Positions 8,403 to 16,802 of a stretch of DNA of 64,000 nucleotides are shown here, in pieces. The translations under genes were made by a program, and so were the position numbers. The stretch comes from Hephaestia caeni. Lineage in GTDB: Bacteria; Pseudomonadota; Alphaproteobacteria; Sphingomonadales; Sphingomonadaceae. Location of the stretch: positions 1 through 64,000 of the forward strand of contig NZ_QXDC01000002.1 in NCBI RefSeq assembly GCF_003550065.1, written 5' to 3'. How positions within the stretch are numbered: the stretch's first letter is position 1; every line of letters begins with the position of its first letter. The notes beneath the pieces are model-generated. The model ran no database searches and had not been told where the DNA came from. It saw only the letters and a program-made list of their open reading frames with translations.

Positions 8403-9574
8403 TTATGCAGCGTTCCGCCGCCGCGGGCGAGATATTTGCCGATCGTGTTTTTCAGAATCTCGGTCGATCCGCCGGCGATCTCATAAGTCTTCGCGTCGCG
8501 AAAGAAACGGCTGTAGGGCGCGTTGACCATCGTGCCATGTGCCCCGCACACCTGCACCGCCATCGATGCCGTGCGGGTCGCCACCTGAGCGGCGCGCAGC
8601 TTCGCCTCGCTGCCGTAGCGGTCGATATCTTCGCCGGTGTCGAGCATTTTGCCGGCGTGAAACACTTGCAGCCGCGACGCATCAATATCCGCAAGCGCTT
8701 CAGCGAAATACCATTGGATGCCCTGGAATTCGAAAACCGACTGGCCGAACGCACGGCGATTCCGGGTATACTCATAGGCGGTGTCGAAGGCGGCCCGCGC
8801 GATCCCGACCGAGATCGCGGCAGCGAGTGTCCGCGAGTAATCCAGCGTGGTCACCGCCTGGCGAACGCCTTTTCCTTCGGTGCCGATCAGATGATCCGCC
8901 GGCAGCTCTACCTCATCGAGCGCCAGATTCATGTGCGGGCCGTTGCGCAACCCGAAGGTCGCCGAATTGCGGCCTTCGTAGACGTTCAGGCGAGGGGTGT
9001 CGCGCGGGACGGCGAAGGCCGATACGCCGACGTCCGTTTCGGCAAGGATCACGAAGAAGTCCACGCCGGACGCGGAGGTGATGAAATGCTTCTCGCCCGT
9101 CAGAATCCAGCGCTCTCCGCAACGTATCGCCTTGGTGTCGAGTGTTCGTATGTCGCTTCCGTGCGACGCTTCGGTCAGCGCGTATGAGGCGAGCAGACCG
9201 TTGGCGAATTGAGGAAGGTAGCGCCGTTTCAGCGTATCGCTTCCGAACAGTCGGATGATCGCCTGTGCCTGGAACGTCGTCAGCAGCGAGACGGCGAGCG
9301 CGGCCGAGCCGACCGCCACTTCCTCGAACAGCGCGAGCGCGAAAGCGAACGGCCTGTCGCCGCCGCCATATTCGGCGGGAAGGGTGATTGAACTGTAGCC
9401 CGCGCGCGCCATCTGCCTGGCCAGCGCGGCCGGATAGATGTCTTCGGCGTCGATCCGATCCGCTTCCGGTACGACATGCTCTTCAACGTAGCGACGGACG
9501 GTCAGCGTGAAATCGCGATCGGCGATCGGGGGCCAGAGCTGATCGTTGGGGAACAGGCTGGGGTTGTGCGGCAT
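8399..9574 (-). CDS. acyl-CoA dehydrogenase
   Basis: This 391-residue FAD enzyme introduces an alpha,beta double bond into an acyl-CoA and passes electrons to ETF. Visible marks are YALTEASHGSDIRTL and WILTGEKHFITSASG in the central FAD/acyl-binding domain, RRAFGQSVFEFQGIQW, and EIAGGSTEILKNTIGKYL near the C-terminus. In this last motif glycine holds the place of the glutamate used as base in medium-chain enzymes, so the base may lie elsewhere, as in isovaleryl-CoA dehydrogenase. I start it at 9574, which has AAAGGA upstream; a longer frame up to 9721 runs into the hydrolase gene. It is coupled to the ligase gene by a 4-base overlap. Confidence 0.92.
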   Translation of the reverse strand: MPHNPSLFPNDQLWPPIADRDFTLTVRRYVEEHVVPEADRIDAEDIYPAALARQMARAGYSSITLPAEYGGGDRPFAFALALFEEVAVGSAALAVSLLTTFQAQAIIRLFGSDTLKRRYLPQFANGLLASYALTEASHGSDIRTLDTKAIRCGERWILTGEKHFITSASGVDFFVILAETDVGVSAFAVPRDTPRLNVYEGRNSATFGLRNGPHMNLALDEVELPADHLIGTEGKGVRQAVTTLDYSRTLAAAISVGIARAAFDTAYEYTRNRRAFGQSVFEFQGIQWYFAEALADIDASRLQVFHAGKMLDTGEDIDRYGSEAKLRAAQVATRTASMAVQVCGAHGTMVNAPYSRFFRDAKTYEIAGGSTEILKNTIGKYLARGGGTLHK

Positions 9575-9642
9575 CAGCGGTCCTTTCGGAAGGCTGCGGC
9601 AAGCCGCCTGCATGGATTGAGGGGAGACAAGGTCCGCCGCCG

Positions 9643-10518
9643 CTATCGAAGAAAATCTTCCACCAGGCGGCAGAAGAGGTCGGGCTGCTCGCGTGGGATG
9701 TAATGGCCCGTTTCGCAGCATATGTCGGAGAGTGCGTCGCCGAACCGCTCGTGATATTCGGCGATCAGCGTCTCGTTGAAATAGGGGCTTGTCTTACCCC
9801 ACAGCAGCAGCGCCGGGCATTGCAATCGATTGACGCATTCCCATAGATATTCGTTATCACGCAGGCCTGCCGCGAGCGCCGCCCAAAGCAGTTCGGGATC
9901 CGCGCGTTCCACCAGTTGGCCGGCCCAATTGTGCCTGAGCTGATGCTCCGCGTGCAGCGTCCGGAAAATCGCTTGCCATTCTGGGTGGGCCTGTTCGTAG
10001 AACGCCAGCGCGGCTTCCCGGGATGCAAAATTCGTTCGAGCCAGCCGCTCTTTCGCCTTGCGACTGCCTCGCGCCATCCCCTTCCGCGCCATTTCAGGGC
10101 CGCCGTCGGACATGACGAGCCTGTGCACGCGCCCGGTCCACTCCGCGGCGATGGCCACTGCCACGCGCGCGCCGAGCGAGTGGCCCACCAGATCGCACTC
10201 GACGATCCCAAGGTGATCGAACAGCGCGATGAGGTCTCTGGCGAAGGAGTTCATGTAATAGCCGCTCTTCGCCCAGTCGCTGCGCCCATGACCACGCAGA
10301 TCGGGGCAGATCACCCGTCGTCTGGCCGACAGCGTCTGTGCGATGGGATCCCAGGTGTGCGATTGGACATTGAATCCGTGGATCAGAACGATCGGGCGAG
10401 TATCGCGAGGCCCCCAGTCAGTCAGGTACAGCGACACCTCGCCAAGCTGGACCTGATCCTCGCGAAAGGCGTTTGCGAACGATCTCGTCGCCTGCCAGTC
10501 GGATCGCTCATCGGGCAT
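9643..10518 (-). CDS. alpha/beta hydrolase, C-C hydrolase-like; paralogue of the 11.7-kb hydrolase
   Basis: This 291-residue hydrolase carries the nucleophile elbow GHSLG, the oxyanion-region segment LIHGFNVQSHTWDP, and the C-terminal catalytic histidine in ETGHYIPRE. Related enzymes such as MhpC and BphD split C-C bonds of ring-cleavage products; others are esterases or lactonases. It is strikingly similar to the hydrolase at 11660-12532 (for example CPDLRGHGRS, VGHSLGARVAVA, SDGGPE), so the two arose by duplication. I chose the ATG at 10518 because AAGGGAG precedes it; an ATG at 10626 is possible. It heads the minus-strand operon and is divergent from the GntR gene. Confidence 0.88.
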   Translation of the reverse strand: MPDERSDWQATRSFANAFREDQVQLGEVSLYLTDWGPRDTRPIVLIHGFNVQSHTWDPIAQTLSARRRVICPDLRGHGRSDWAKSGYYMNSFARDLIALFDHLGIVECDLVGHSLGARVAVAIAAEWTGRVHRLVMSDGGPEMARKGMARGSRKAKERLARTNFASREAALAFYEQAHPEWQAIFRTLHAEHQLRHNWAGQLVERADPELLWAALAAGLRDNEYLWECVNRLQCPALLLWGKTSPYFNETLIAEYHERFGDALSDICCETGHYIPREQPDLFCRLVEDFLR

Positions 10519-10654
10519 CGCCGTCTCCCTTGTCAGGTTCGTCCAAACCCGAAGGTTGCCCCGCCCGGCCGGTGCCTGCGCGCGAAGGCTCTTGTCGTCC
10601 AGGTTCATAGCCATCGTGCGACGCATACGTCAAGAACTGTGCCAATCATAAACA

Positions 10655-10664
10655 TCAATATTGA
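10655..10664. promoter_or_regulatory. palindrome TCAATATTGA in the hydrolase/GntR divergent control region
   Basis: A perfect 10-bp palindrome lies between the minus-strand operon start (10518) and the GntR gene start (10787). Its position in an A/T-rich patch between divergent promoters fits an operator. Near-copies occur at 21017-21026 (TCAATATTGG) and 20089-20098 (CCAATATTAA), both in control regions of the same island. The GntR protein encoded next to it is the natural candidate to bind, but this is inference. Confidence 0.4.
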
Positions 10665-10786
10665 ATTGGTGCTCGCGGAAAATGCCTGTGACCGGCGATT
10701 GGCGCAGTCGCCTTCGCCGTCGCGTTCGTGCGATAAGAGTTTTGCTGCGCCCTTGTGTACGGCGTGAGGTTTGATAGAGGTCGAAT

Positions 10787-11572
10787 ATGGACGCAGATGC
10801 ATCGGACGCTGAATCCGTGACCGCCGTAGCGGCGGGTCAATGGAATCAAAACAGACGCTCCGACAAGATTTCCGAAAAACTTGCCAGGCAGATCGTCGAC
10901 GACATTCTCGCTCAAGGGCTGGAGGCAGGGCGCATGTTGCCTGCCGAAGCGGAGATGATGAAAGTCTATTCGGTAGGGCGCTCGACATTGCGCGAGGCTC
11001 TCCGACTTCTGGAAGTGCAGGGGCTGTTGACGATGAAGCCGGGCCCGCGCGGCGGGCCGATGCTGATGCAGTTGAGCGTCGCGGACTTCGCCCGCAACGC
11101 CAAGGTCCATTTGCGTCTGCGCGGCACGACCTATCGGGAAATATTGGAAGCGCGGCTGGCGATCGAACCGCTGATGGCGCGCATGGCGGCCGAAGCGCAG
11201 AATTCGGGCGGGCTCGAACAACTGCGGGCGGCGATCGACGAGGCGGACGCGATCGACCCTACCGATCAGCTCGGATGGCAGCAGGTATCGGATCTGTTTC
11301 ACGCTACGATCGCCAGCATGTCGGGTAATTCGGTGCTGGATCTGCTCGGCATGTTTCTCCGCGCGGTCTATATTTCCAAACCGCGTGCGCCGATCACGCC
11401 CACCGAAATGCGATCCGACGTACGAGAGGTCCATCGTGCCATCGCGGATGCCATATTTGCGAAGGACGGCGTCACCGCCGAGCGGCTGATGCGGGAGCAC
11501 ATGAGATATTACGCCAAGGCCAGCGACAAGCATCACGGCGATTCGCTCGAAACGCCGGTCGGCTGGGGCTGA
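10787..11572 (+). CDS. GntR-family transcriptional regulator, FadR/FCD subfamily
   Basis: This 261-residue regulator has an N-terminal winged helix (ILAQGLEAGRMLPAEAEMMK, then SVGRSTLREALRLLEVQGLL, residues about 38-85) and an alpha-helical FCD ligand-binding domain (YREILEARLAIEPLMARMAA onward). FadR-type repressors usually sense an acyl-CoA or organic acid and release DNA when it accumulates. GAGG stands 6 bases before the ATG. The gene lies between two paralogous hydrolase genes, divergent from one and upstream of the other, and is the likely local controller of the island. Confidence 0.92.
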   Translation: MDADASDAESVTAVAAGQWNQNRRSDKISEKLARQIVDDILAQGLEAGRMLPAEAEMMKVYSVGRSTLREALRLLEVQGLLTMKPGPRGGPMLMQLSVADFARNAKVHLRLRGTTYREILEARLAIEPLMARMAAEAQNSGGLEQLRAAIDEADAIDPTDQLGWQQVSDLFHATIASMSGNSVLDLLGMFLRAVYISKPRAPITPTEMRSDVREVHRAIADAIFAKDGVTAERLMREHMRYYAKASDKHHGDSLETPVGWG

Positions 11573-11659
11573 TTTAAACTCTGCACATAATAATCATTTT
11601 TGTTGCCGGTCCGATGCGCACGCCCTAATGATGGGCGCCTAACCAGGACGGCGACCCAG

Positions 11660-12532
11660 ATGACGAGCACCGCGACAGCACTCGATGCCGCGCAATGTAC
11701 GGCAAGCACCGTCGCACTCGGCGAGATCGATCTCTATTTCACCGACTGGAACGGGTCGGCAGGCAGGACCGTCCTGCTGATCCACGGGATCAACGTGCAG
11801 GGTCACACCTGGGATCCGATCGCCCGCGAGTTGGCGAAGGACTATCGCGTGATCTGTCCCGACCTGCGTGGACACGGCCGCAGCAGTTGGACCGAGGCCG
11901 GTTATTGGGCCAGCGCGATGGCGGACGATCTTGTTCACCTCATGCGTCATCTCGGCATAGATGAATGCGACGTCGTGGGTCATTCGCTCGGCGCCCGCGT
12001 CGCGGTAGCGTTCGCCGCTCAATGGCCGGGCAAGACCCACCACCTTATCTTGTCCGACGGCGGCCCCGAAGTCGCCACGCCCGGCTTGCATCGCGGGGCC
12101 AATGCCGGGTCTGCGCGCCGATCGCGCCAGGGCTTCTCATCGCCGGACGAGGCGCTCGTCTTTTACCAGGAGGCTCATCCCGAATGGGAGGCGGAATTCA
12201 TTTCGCTGCACATCGCCCACCAGTTGAAGAAGAATTGGGCCGGCAAGCTTGTCGAGCGTTCGGATCCCGAACTGGTCTGGCTGACCCGCGGAGCCGGCAA
12301 GCGCGATACGATCTATCTGTGGGAATGCGCAGAGAGGCTGGACTGTCGCACGCTTTTGCTGTGGGGTGAGCGCAGCGCCTATTTCGACGAAGACGTCGTC
12401 GCCAATTATCACCGGCGCTTCGGGGGTGTGTTCAGCGACAGGCGATGTGACGCGGGCCATTATATTCCGCGAGAGATGTCGCAGGAATTCACCCGGCTGA
12501 TCCGCGACTTTCTGGCCGAACAGTCAGGCTGA
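11660..12532 (+). CDS. alpha/beta hydrolase, second paralogue
   Basis: This 290-residue hydrolase has LIHGINVQGHTWDP, the nucleophile motif VGHSLGARVAVA, SDGGPE, and the catalytic histidine in DAGHYIPRE. It is a close paralogue of the hydrolase encoded at 9643-10518, including the WECxxRL region and LLLWG near the C-terminus. The two probably act on related substrates. The ATG at 11660 gives a start that aligns with the paralogue. The 87 bp before it contain an A/T-rich patch (TAATCATTTTTG at 11591-11602). It is convergent with the acetyl-CoA hydrolase/transferase gene, with stops 13 bp apart. Confidence 0.88.
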   Translation: MTSTATALDAAQCTASTVALGEIDLYFTDWNGSAGRTVLLIHGINVQGHTWDPIARELAKDYRVICPDLRGHGRSSWTEAGYWASAMADDLVHLMRHLGIDECDVVGHSLGARVAVAFAAQWPGKTHHLILSDGGPEVATPGLHRGANAGSARRSRQGFSSPDEALVFYQEAHPEWEAEFISLHIAHQLKKNWAGKLVERSDPELVWLTRGAGKRDTIYLWECAERLDCRTLLLWGERSAYFDEDVVANYHRRFGGVFSDRRCDAGHYIPREMSQEFTRLIRDFLAEQSG

Positions 12533-12545
12533 TCAGAGTACGGCC

Positions 12546-13799
12546 CTAGCAGAGAAATCCGGCATGCCTCGCTTCGGCGCGCAATGCGTCGCGCGCGTGC
12601 GGCGCGGCGATCGCGATCAGCGCAAGGGCGCGCTCGCGTAACGATTTGCCGCGCAGTTCGGCGCGGCCGAATTCGGTCGCGATGACGTCCGCCAGATAAG
12701 CGGGAACGGTCACCGGTCCATTGAGCCGCGCGACGATCCGGGTACCGGTCCCGCCCGCTGCGGTCGACGAAAGCGCGATGACGCTCCGGCCGCCCTGTGC
12801 GGCGGCTGCACCCATCGCGAAATCGGGCAGGCCGCCGGTGCCGCCGATGTGCTTGCCGCCGATCGATTCGGCATTGACGGCGCCGGTCAGATCGACCTCG
12901 AGCGCGCTGTTGATCGCGACGAACCGGGATTGTGCCGCGATCGTCGCAACATCGTTCGTATATGTCGAACTGCGCAGGCTTATCCGCGGGTTGCCGTCGA
13001 CGAACCGGAACAACTCCCGGCTTCCCGAGATCATCGCGGTCACGCTTTCGCCCGGATCGATCGCCTTGCGGGAATTCATCAAAGCGCCGCTTTGCATGAG
13101 CGCCGCTATCCCGTCACTCAACATGCCGCCGTGATAGCCCAGGTTCCGGCGGTCCCCGATCGCGCCCAGCAAGGCATCGGGCACGCCGCCGATGCCGACC
13201 TGTAGCGTAGCGCCGTCCTCGATCAGGTCGGTCACATTGGCGGCGATGAGGCGATCCAGTTCGCGCGGCGCGCGGGCGGGAAGCTGGGGTGGAGGTCGGT
13301 CGCTGTCGATCAGGATATCGATTTCATCCCGCCGGACAAACTCGGTCCCGGCCATCCGGGGGACGGCGGAATTGATTTCGGCGACGACCACGCGCGCGCG
13401 ATCGATCGCGGCGCGCATATAATCACAGGTGACGCCGAATCCGAACAGATCCGGGTCGCTCGTCGGGGTCAGTTGGACCAGCGCCACGTCACAGCCGACG
13501 GCGCCATCGAGAATCGCGGTGCCGATCCGGCCCAGCGAGATGGGGACGATGCCAAGGGCGCCGGCCGCGTGCAGCGGCCGCGCGTTGCCCATCGCCCCGA
13601 AGCTGCGAAAGCGCAGCCGGTCGGCCGACATGGGCGTGAACCCGGTATCATTGAGGACGCCGATGAAGACTTCGATGTCTTCCAGTTCGTGCCGCTGGGC
13701 GACGAGCTGTCGCGTCAAAGCGAGCGGCTCGCCGGACATCTGGCTCACGACGATGCGGTCGCCGCGCCGCAGGAACGATCGATAGTCGATCTGCGCCAT
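12546..13799 (-). CDS. acetyl-CoA hydrolase/4-hydroxybutyrate CoA-transferase family protein lacking the usual catalytic Glu
   Basis: This 417-residue protein has the duplicated class I CoA-transferase fold. Marks are LQVGIGGVPDALLGAIGD near residues 199-216, TYTNDVATIAA, and GGTGGLPDFAMGAAAAQGG. Normal members carry a glutamate in a His-Thr-Glu-Met-type motif that forms the glutamyl-CoA thioester. Here the segment reads LGYHGGMLSDG (residues 220-230), with Gly225 where Glu is expected. It may therefore be a hydrolase-like or non-catalytic variant. I start at ATG 13799, which has GGAGG at ideal spacing. It lies 36 bp after the second CaiB-type gene and is probably co-transcribed with it. Confidence 0.83.
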   Translation of the reverse strand: MAQIDYRSFLRRGDRIVVSQMSGEPLALTRQLVAQRHELEDIEVFIGVLNDTGFTPMSADRLRFRSFGAMGNARPLHAAGALGIVPISLGRIGTAILDGAVGCDVALVQLTPTSDPDLFGFGVTCDYMRAAIDRARVVVAEINSAVPRMAGTEFVRRDEIDILIDSDRPPPQLPARAPRELDRLIAANVTDLIEDGATLQVGIGGVPDALLGAIGDRRNLGYHGGMLSDGIAALMQSGALMNSRKAIDPGESVTAMISGSRELFRFVDGNPRISLRSSTYTNDVATIAAQSRFVAINSALEVDLTGAVNAESIGGKHIGGTGGLPDFAMGAAAAQGGRSVIALSSTAAGGTGTRIVARLNGPVTVPAYLADVIATEFGRAELRGKSLRERALALIAIAAPHARDALRAEARHAGFLC

Positions 13800-13835
13800 G
13801 CAAACCTCCGAACGTGTGCCGACCATGATCGATGC

Positions 13836-15050
13836 TCACGACGCCGTCGTGACGACCCCAGTGTCGATGAGCGTGTCGATCTCGGTGTCGCTCAAGCCAG
13901 CTTCGGCCAGAATCTCGCGCGAATGTTCGCCCAGGCGCGGCGGATACCGATCCAGGCGCCCCGGCGTGTCGCAAAGGCGGATCGGCGGATTGATCTGCGG
14001 TAGTTCGCCCAAGTCGGGGTGATCGAGCGAGGCGAGTATGTCGGCTTGCGCGACATGGGGATGGCTCAATATCTGAGAGAAGGTGTTCACCGGGCTGAAC
14101 AGCACGCCCTCCTGATTGAAACGGCGCTCCCATTCCGCCGTCGTGCGCTTGCGAAATTCGTCGGCGAGGATTGGCTCCAGTTGCGCCTTGTTCTGAAGGC
14201 GCAATTCATTGGTCGCATAGGCCGCCTCGTCGGAGAGTCCGGCCACGCCCAGCGCCTTGCAGAAGCGCGGCCACATCACGTTCCCGCCGTTCCAGACGCC
14301 CGCGACGGCATAGCCGTCGGCGGTCTTCCATGCCTGGTACGGCATCACGACGCTGTGCGCGCCGCCGTTGCGGACAGGCTCGCGCCCCGTTGCCCAGTGG
14401 CTCGCGAGCCGGGTGGTCAGCGCCGAAAGCAAGGCATGCAGCATCGAGATTTCGATTTTCTGCCCGCGCCCCGTCGTCGCGCGCGACAACAGCCCGAGCA
14501 AGACGCCCTGGAACGTGACCATCGCCGCCGTGAAGTCGGCGATCGGTATCCCGACGAGCAGCGGGCCGCCGTCGGCCTCGCCGGTGACCGACATCACGCC
14601 CGACATCGCCTGAACGACCGGATCGGTGCCGGGGAAGGGGCCCAGCGGCCCTTCGCCGAACGCCGATAGCGAGACGTAGATCAGCCGGGGATTGATCGCA
14701 GACAAAGTTTCGTAATCCAGGCCCATCTTTTTGATGACGCCGGGGCGGAAGTTCTCCACGAACACATCTGCATCCGCCGCCAGCCGGCGGATAAGCGCCT
14801 TGGCTTCCTCGTCATAGAGGTCGAGCGCGATGCTCCGCTTCGAGCGGTTCCACATCAGGAAGCTCGCGCTGATCTTGTCCTGAACCCGCACGCCGGTCGA
14901 TCGGCTCGCGTCGCCGCCTTTGCTCGGCTCGACCTTGATCACGTCGGCGCCGAAATCCCCCAGCGATACCGTCGCATACGGCCCCGACATGTGCCGCGTG
15001 AGATCGATGACCTTGACGCCTTGCAGCGGCGGTGGCGCTTTCGCCGACAT
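13836..15050 (-). CDS. CaiB/BaiF family CoA-transferase with intact catalytic Asp
   Basis: This 404-residue family III CoA-transferase shows HMSGPYATVSLGDFGADVIK near residue 20, NRSKRSIALDL near 68, FVENFRPGVIKKMGLDY near 97, and PIADFTAAM, in which Asp172 matches the catalytic aspartate. It should transfer CoA between carboxylic acids. I favour the ATG at 15050 because GGAG precedes it at good spacing; in-frame starts at 15056 and 15062 also exist. It is divergent from the amidohydrolase-Rieske operon across an A/T-rich control region with a 10-bp inverted repeat. Confidence 0.9.
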   Translation of the reverse strand: MSAKAPPPLQGVKVIDLTRHMSGPYATVSLGDFGADVIKVEPSKGGDASRSTGVRVQDKISASFLMWNRSKRSIALDLYDEEAKALIRRLAADADVFVENFRPGVIKKMGLDYETLSAINPRLIYVSLSAFGEGPLGPFPGTDPVVQAMSGVMSVTGEADGGPLLVGIPIADFTAAMVTFQGVLLGLLSRATTGRGQKIEISMLHALLSALTTRLASHWATGREPVRNGGAHSVVMPYQAWKTADGYAVAGVWNGGNVMWPRFCKALGVAGLSDEAAYATNELRLQNKAQLEPILADEFRKRTTAEWERRFNQEGVLFSPVNTFSQILSHPHVAQADILASLDHPDLGELPQINPPIRLCDTPGRLDRYPPRLGEHSREILAEAGLSDTEIDTLIDTGVVTTAS

Positions 15051-15065
15051 CCCCATCTCCAAATG

Positions 15066-15181
15066 ATGCTAATCAATACGAATCATAGTCATAGATACTG
15101 CGAGGCGCAAGGGCGTCTTCGATGCCGCCCGCCGCCGCACCACCATAGCGCATCGGATAAAACTATGCGCATGATTAGCAT
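15066..15181. promoter_or_regulatory. divergent control region bounded by an exact 10-bp inverted repeat
   Basis: The segment between the CaiB gene and the amidohydrolase operon contains ATGCTAATCA at 15066-15075 and its exact reverse complement TGATTAGCAT at 15172-15181. Each arm lies close to one of the divergent genes, and the second arm ends 6 bp before a good -35 box. This geometry suits an activator or repressor acting on both promoters. CTAATCAATA (15069-15078) recurs at 21013-21022 upstream of an acyl-CoA dehydrogenase gene. Confidence 0.5.
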
Positions 15182-15187
15182 ATTTCA

Positions 15188-15216
15188 TTGACATCAGGAA
15201 TCGCCCTGCGTTATCC
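15188..15216 (+). promoter_or_regulatory. sigma-70-like promoter of the amidohydrolase-Rieske operon
   Basis: TTGACA at 15188-15193 and TTATCC at 15211-15216 are separated by exactly 17 bp. The start codon lies 45 bp downstream at 15262, preceded by GAGGAG. The right arm of the flanking inverted repeat touches the upstream edge of this promoter, as an activator site would. Confidence 0.5.
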
Positions 15217-15261
15217 CGCCTGCGAAGCCGCAAGCCGGGAAGATTCGAGGAGCCAAATGCG

Positions 15262-16383
15262 ATGACTGTTCTAACCACCGAGCAATCAGCGGCGAGCGGG
15301 GCCCGGCAGAATCTGAAGATTGTCGACGGAGATATTCATCCGTTCGTTCCGCTCAAGCAGGTCAGGGAGCGGATGAGCGCCCGGGCCTGGGCCAACTCGA
15401 GCATCGGAAGCGATGCCGTGGCCTCGCGCGAGCACAACCGTTTCCTTCATCCGACCGGCCCGCTGCGGCTTGACGCGGTTCCGCCCAACGGTGGGCTGGC
15501 GGGATCCGATCCGGCTTATGCCGTGATCGATTACCTCGATCGCTACGGTATCTCCGCCGGCATGATCTGCTCGACGCAGTCGCATGCCGTGGTGTCCTGG
15601 GCGGATGATGGGGCGGTCAACGAATATCTCGCGGCGATCAACGACCTGTTCCTGGAACAATGGTGTGGGCTGGACAGCCGGTACAAGCTGTTGCTGAACG
15701 TCTCGCCGCACAATCCACAGGCCGCCATCCGTGAGATCGAGCGGCGCGGCGACGCGCCCGGCGTGGTGGGCGTTCATATGGCCACCGCCGAACTCAACCT
15801 CGGCAATCACATTCTTACGCCGATCTTCGAGGCCTGCGCCCATTACGGCTTGCCCTTCTGCCTCCACCCGAATGGTGCGGAAGGCACGGCGCGCAATTCC
15901 CCAACGCACGCCGGATACCTGACCCGGACCTTCGCCGAGCGCCACGCCAACCTTGCGCAATCGGGCCAGGGGCAGTTCGTCTCGCTGGTCATGGGCGGCG
16001 CGCTCGAGCGCGTACCTGGCCTGAAGGTGATGTTCGCCGAGTTCGGATTTAGCTGGGTCGGACCGCTGATGTGGCGCATGGACAATGCCTGGCGGGCGCG
16101 GGGCGGGGCGGCGGTCTCGCTCCAGCGGCCGCCCAGCCACTATGCGCGCGAACAGGTGCGCTTCACCACGCAGCCCTATGACGAGCCGCAGAAGTCGTCG
16201 GAACTGGTATTTTTGCTCGAGGCGATGCACGCCGACGAGACGCTCATCTTCAGTTCGGATTATCCGCATTGGGATACGGACGAGCCCCGTCATATTCTGA
16301 CCCACCGGCTCCCGTCGAAATATCGAGAACGCGTCGCCTATCAGACGGCATATGAAGCCTTCGGAGAGCGCCTGTGGAACTGA
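15262..16383 (+). CDS. amidohydrolase 2 (ACMSD-like) family metal-dependent hydrolase/decarboxylase
   Basis: This 373-residue protein has the metal-dependent TIM-barrel fold of amidohydrolase family 2, which includes aminocarboxymuconate-semialdehyde decarboxylase and gamma-resorcylate decarboxylase as well as C-C hydrolases. The N-terminal metal motif is in IVDGDIHP (D24 and H26), a barrel histidine is in FCLHPNGAEG near residue 200, and the C-terminal metal Asp is in SSDYPHWD near residue 333. All expected ligands are present, so it should be catalytic. Its last codons overlap the start of the Rieske gene. It is the first gene of an operon with the Rieske protein, a second amidohydrolase and two CoA-transferase subunits. 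Confidence 0.9.
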   Translation: MTVLTTEQSAASGARQNLKIVDGDIHPFVPLKQVRERMSARAWANSSIGSDAVASREHNRFLHPTGPLRLDAVPPNGGLAGSDPAYAVIDYLDRYGISAGMICSTQSHAVVSWADDGAVNEYLAAINDLFLEQWCGLDSRYKLLLNVSPHNPQAAIREIERRGDAPGVVGVHMATAELNLGNHILTPIFEACAHYGLPFCLHPNGAEGTARNSPTHAGYLTRTFAERHANLAQSGQGQFVSLVMGGALERVPGLKVMFAEFGFSWVGPLMWRMDNAWRARGGAAVSLQRPPSHYAREQVRFTTQPYDEPQKSSELVFLLEAMHADETLIFSSDYPHWDTDEPRHILTHRLPSKYRERVAYQTAYEAFGERLWN

Positions 16384-16802
16384 AACGCGCCGCCGAGAGC
16401 GAAGCCTTCATATTCGCCGGTCCGGTGGCCGCCTTCACCGACAATGAATTCATCGTCATCGATCACCCCTCGGGGTCGGTTGGAGTCGTCCGCTTCGAGG
16501 GTGACTATTACGCCGTGTCGAATCGATGCCCCCACATGGGGGGGCCGCTGTGCGTCGGCGGGGGCGTGAAGCTGACAACGTGTTCGTCGAAACCTTTCGA
16601 ATATGAGACATTGGAGGGCGTGCCGCTGGTGCGTTGCCCCTGGCATCGCTGGGAATATTCGATCGTCGACGGCACCAATGCAGGCAATGTCACGAAAACG
16701 AAGATTCGCACCTATCCCGTCAAGGTGGAGGGCGAGAATGTCTATGTCGGCCGGTCGGCGATCCGTCATGGCCGCCCTGAAACACAAGAGGTTGCGCCAT
16801 GA
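16374..16802 (+). CDS. single-domain Rieske [2Fe-2S] protein
   Basis: This 142-residue protein holds a Rieske cluster: C52-x-H54 in NRCPHMGGP and C88-x2-H91 in VRCPWHRWEY. It lacks a mononuclear-iron oxygenase domain and a signal peptide, so it is a cytoplasmic electron carrier or a structural subunit, not a dioxygenase alpha subunit. Translation starts at a GTG that lies inside the end of the preceding amidohydrolase gene (10-base overlap), with GGAG upstream, and its own stop overlaps the next gene's ATG by 4 bases. No ring-hydroxylating oxygenase is present nearby, so its partner is likely one of the two amidohydrolases or an oxygenase encoded elsewhere. Confidence 0.92.
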   Translation: MELKRAAESEAFIFAGPVAAFTDNEFIVIDHPSGSVGVVRFEGDYYAVSNRCPHMGGPLCVGGGVKLTTCSSKPFEYETLEGVPLVRCPWHRWEYSIVDGTNAGNVTKTKIRTYPVKVEGENVYVGRSAIRHGRPETQEVAP

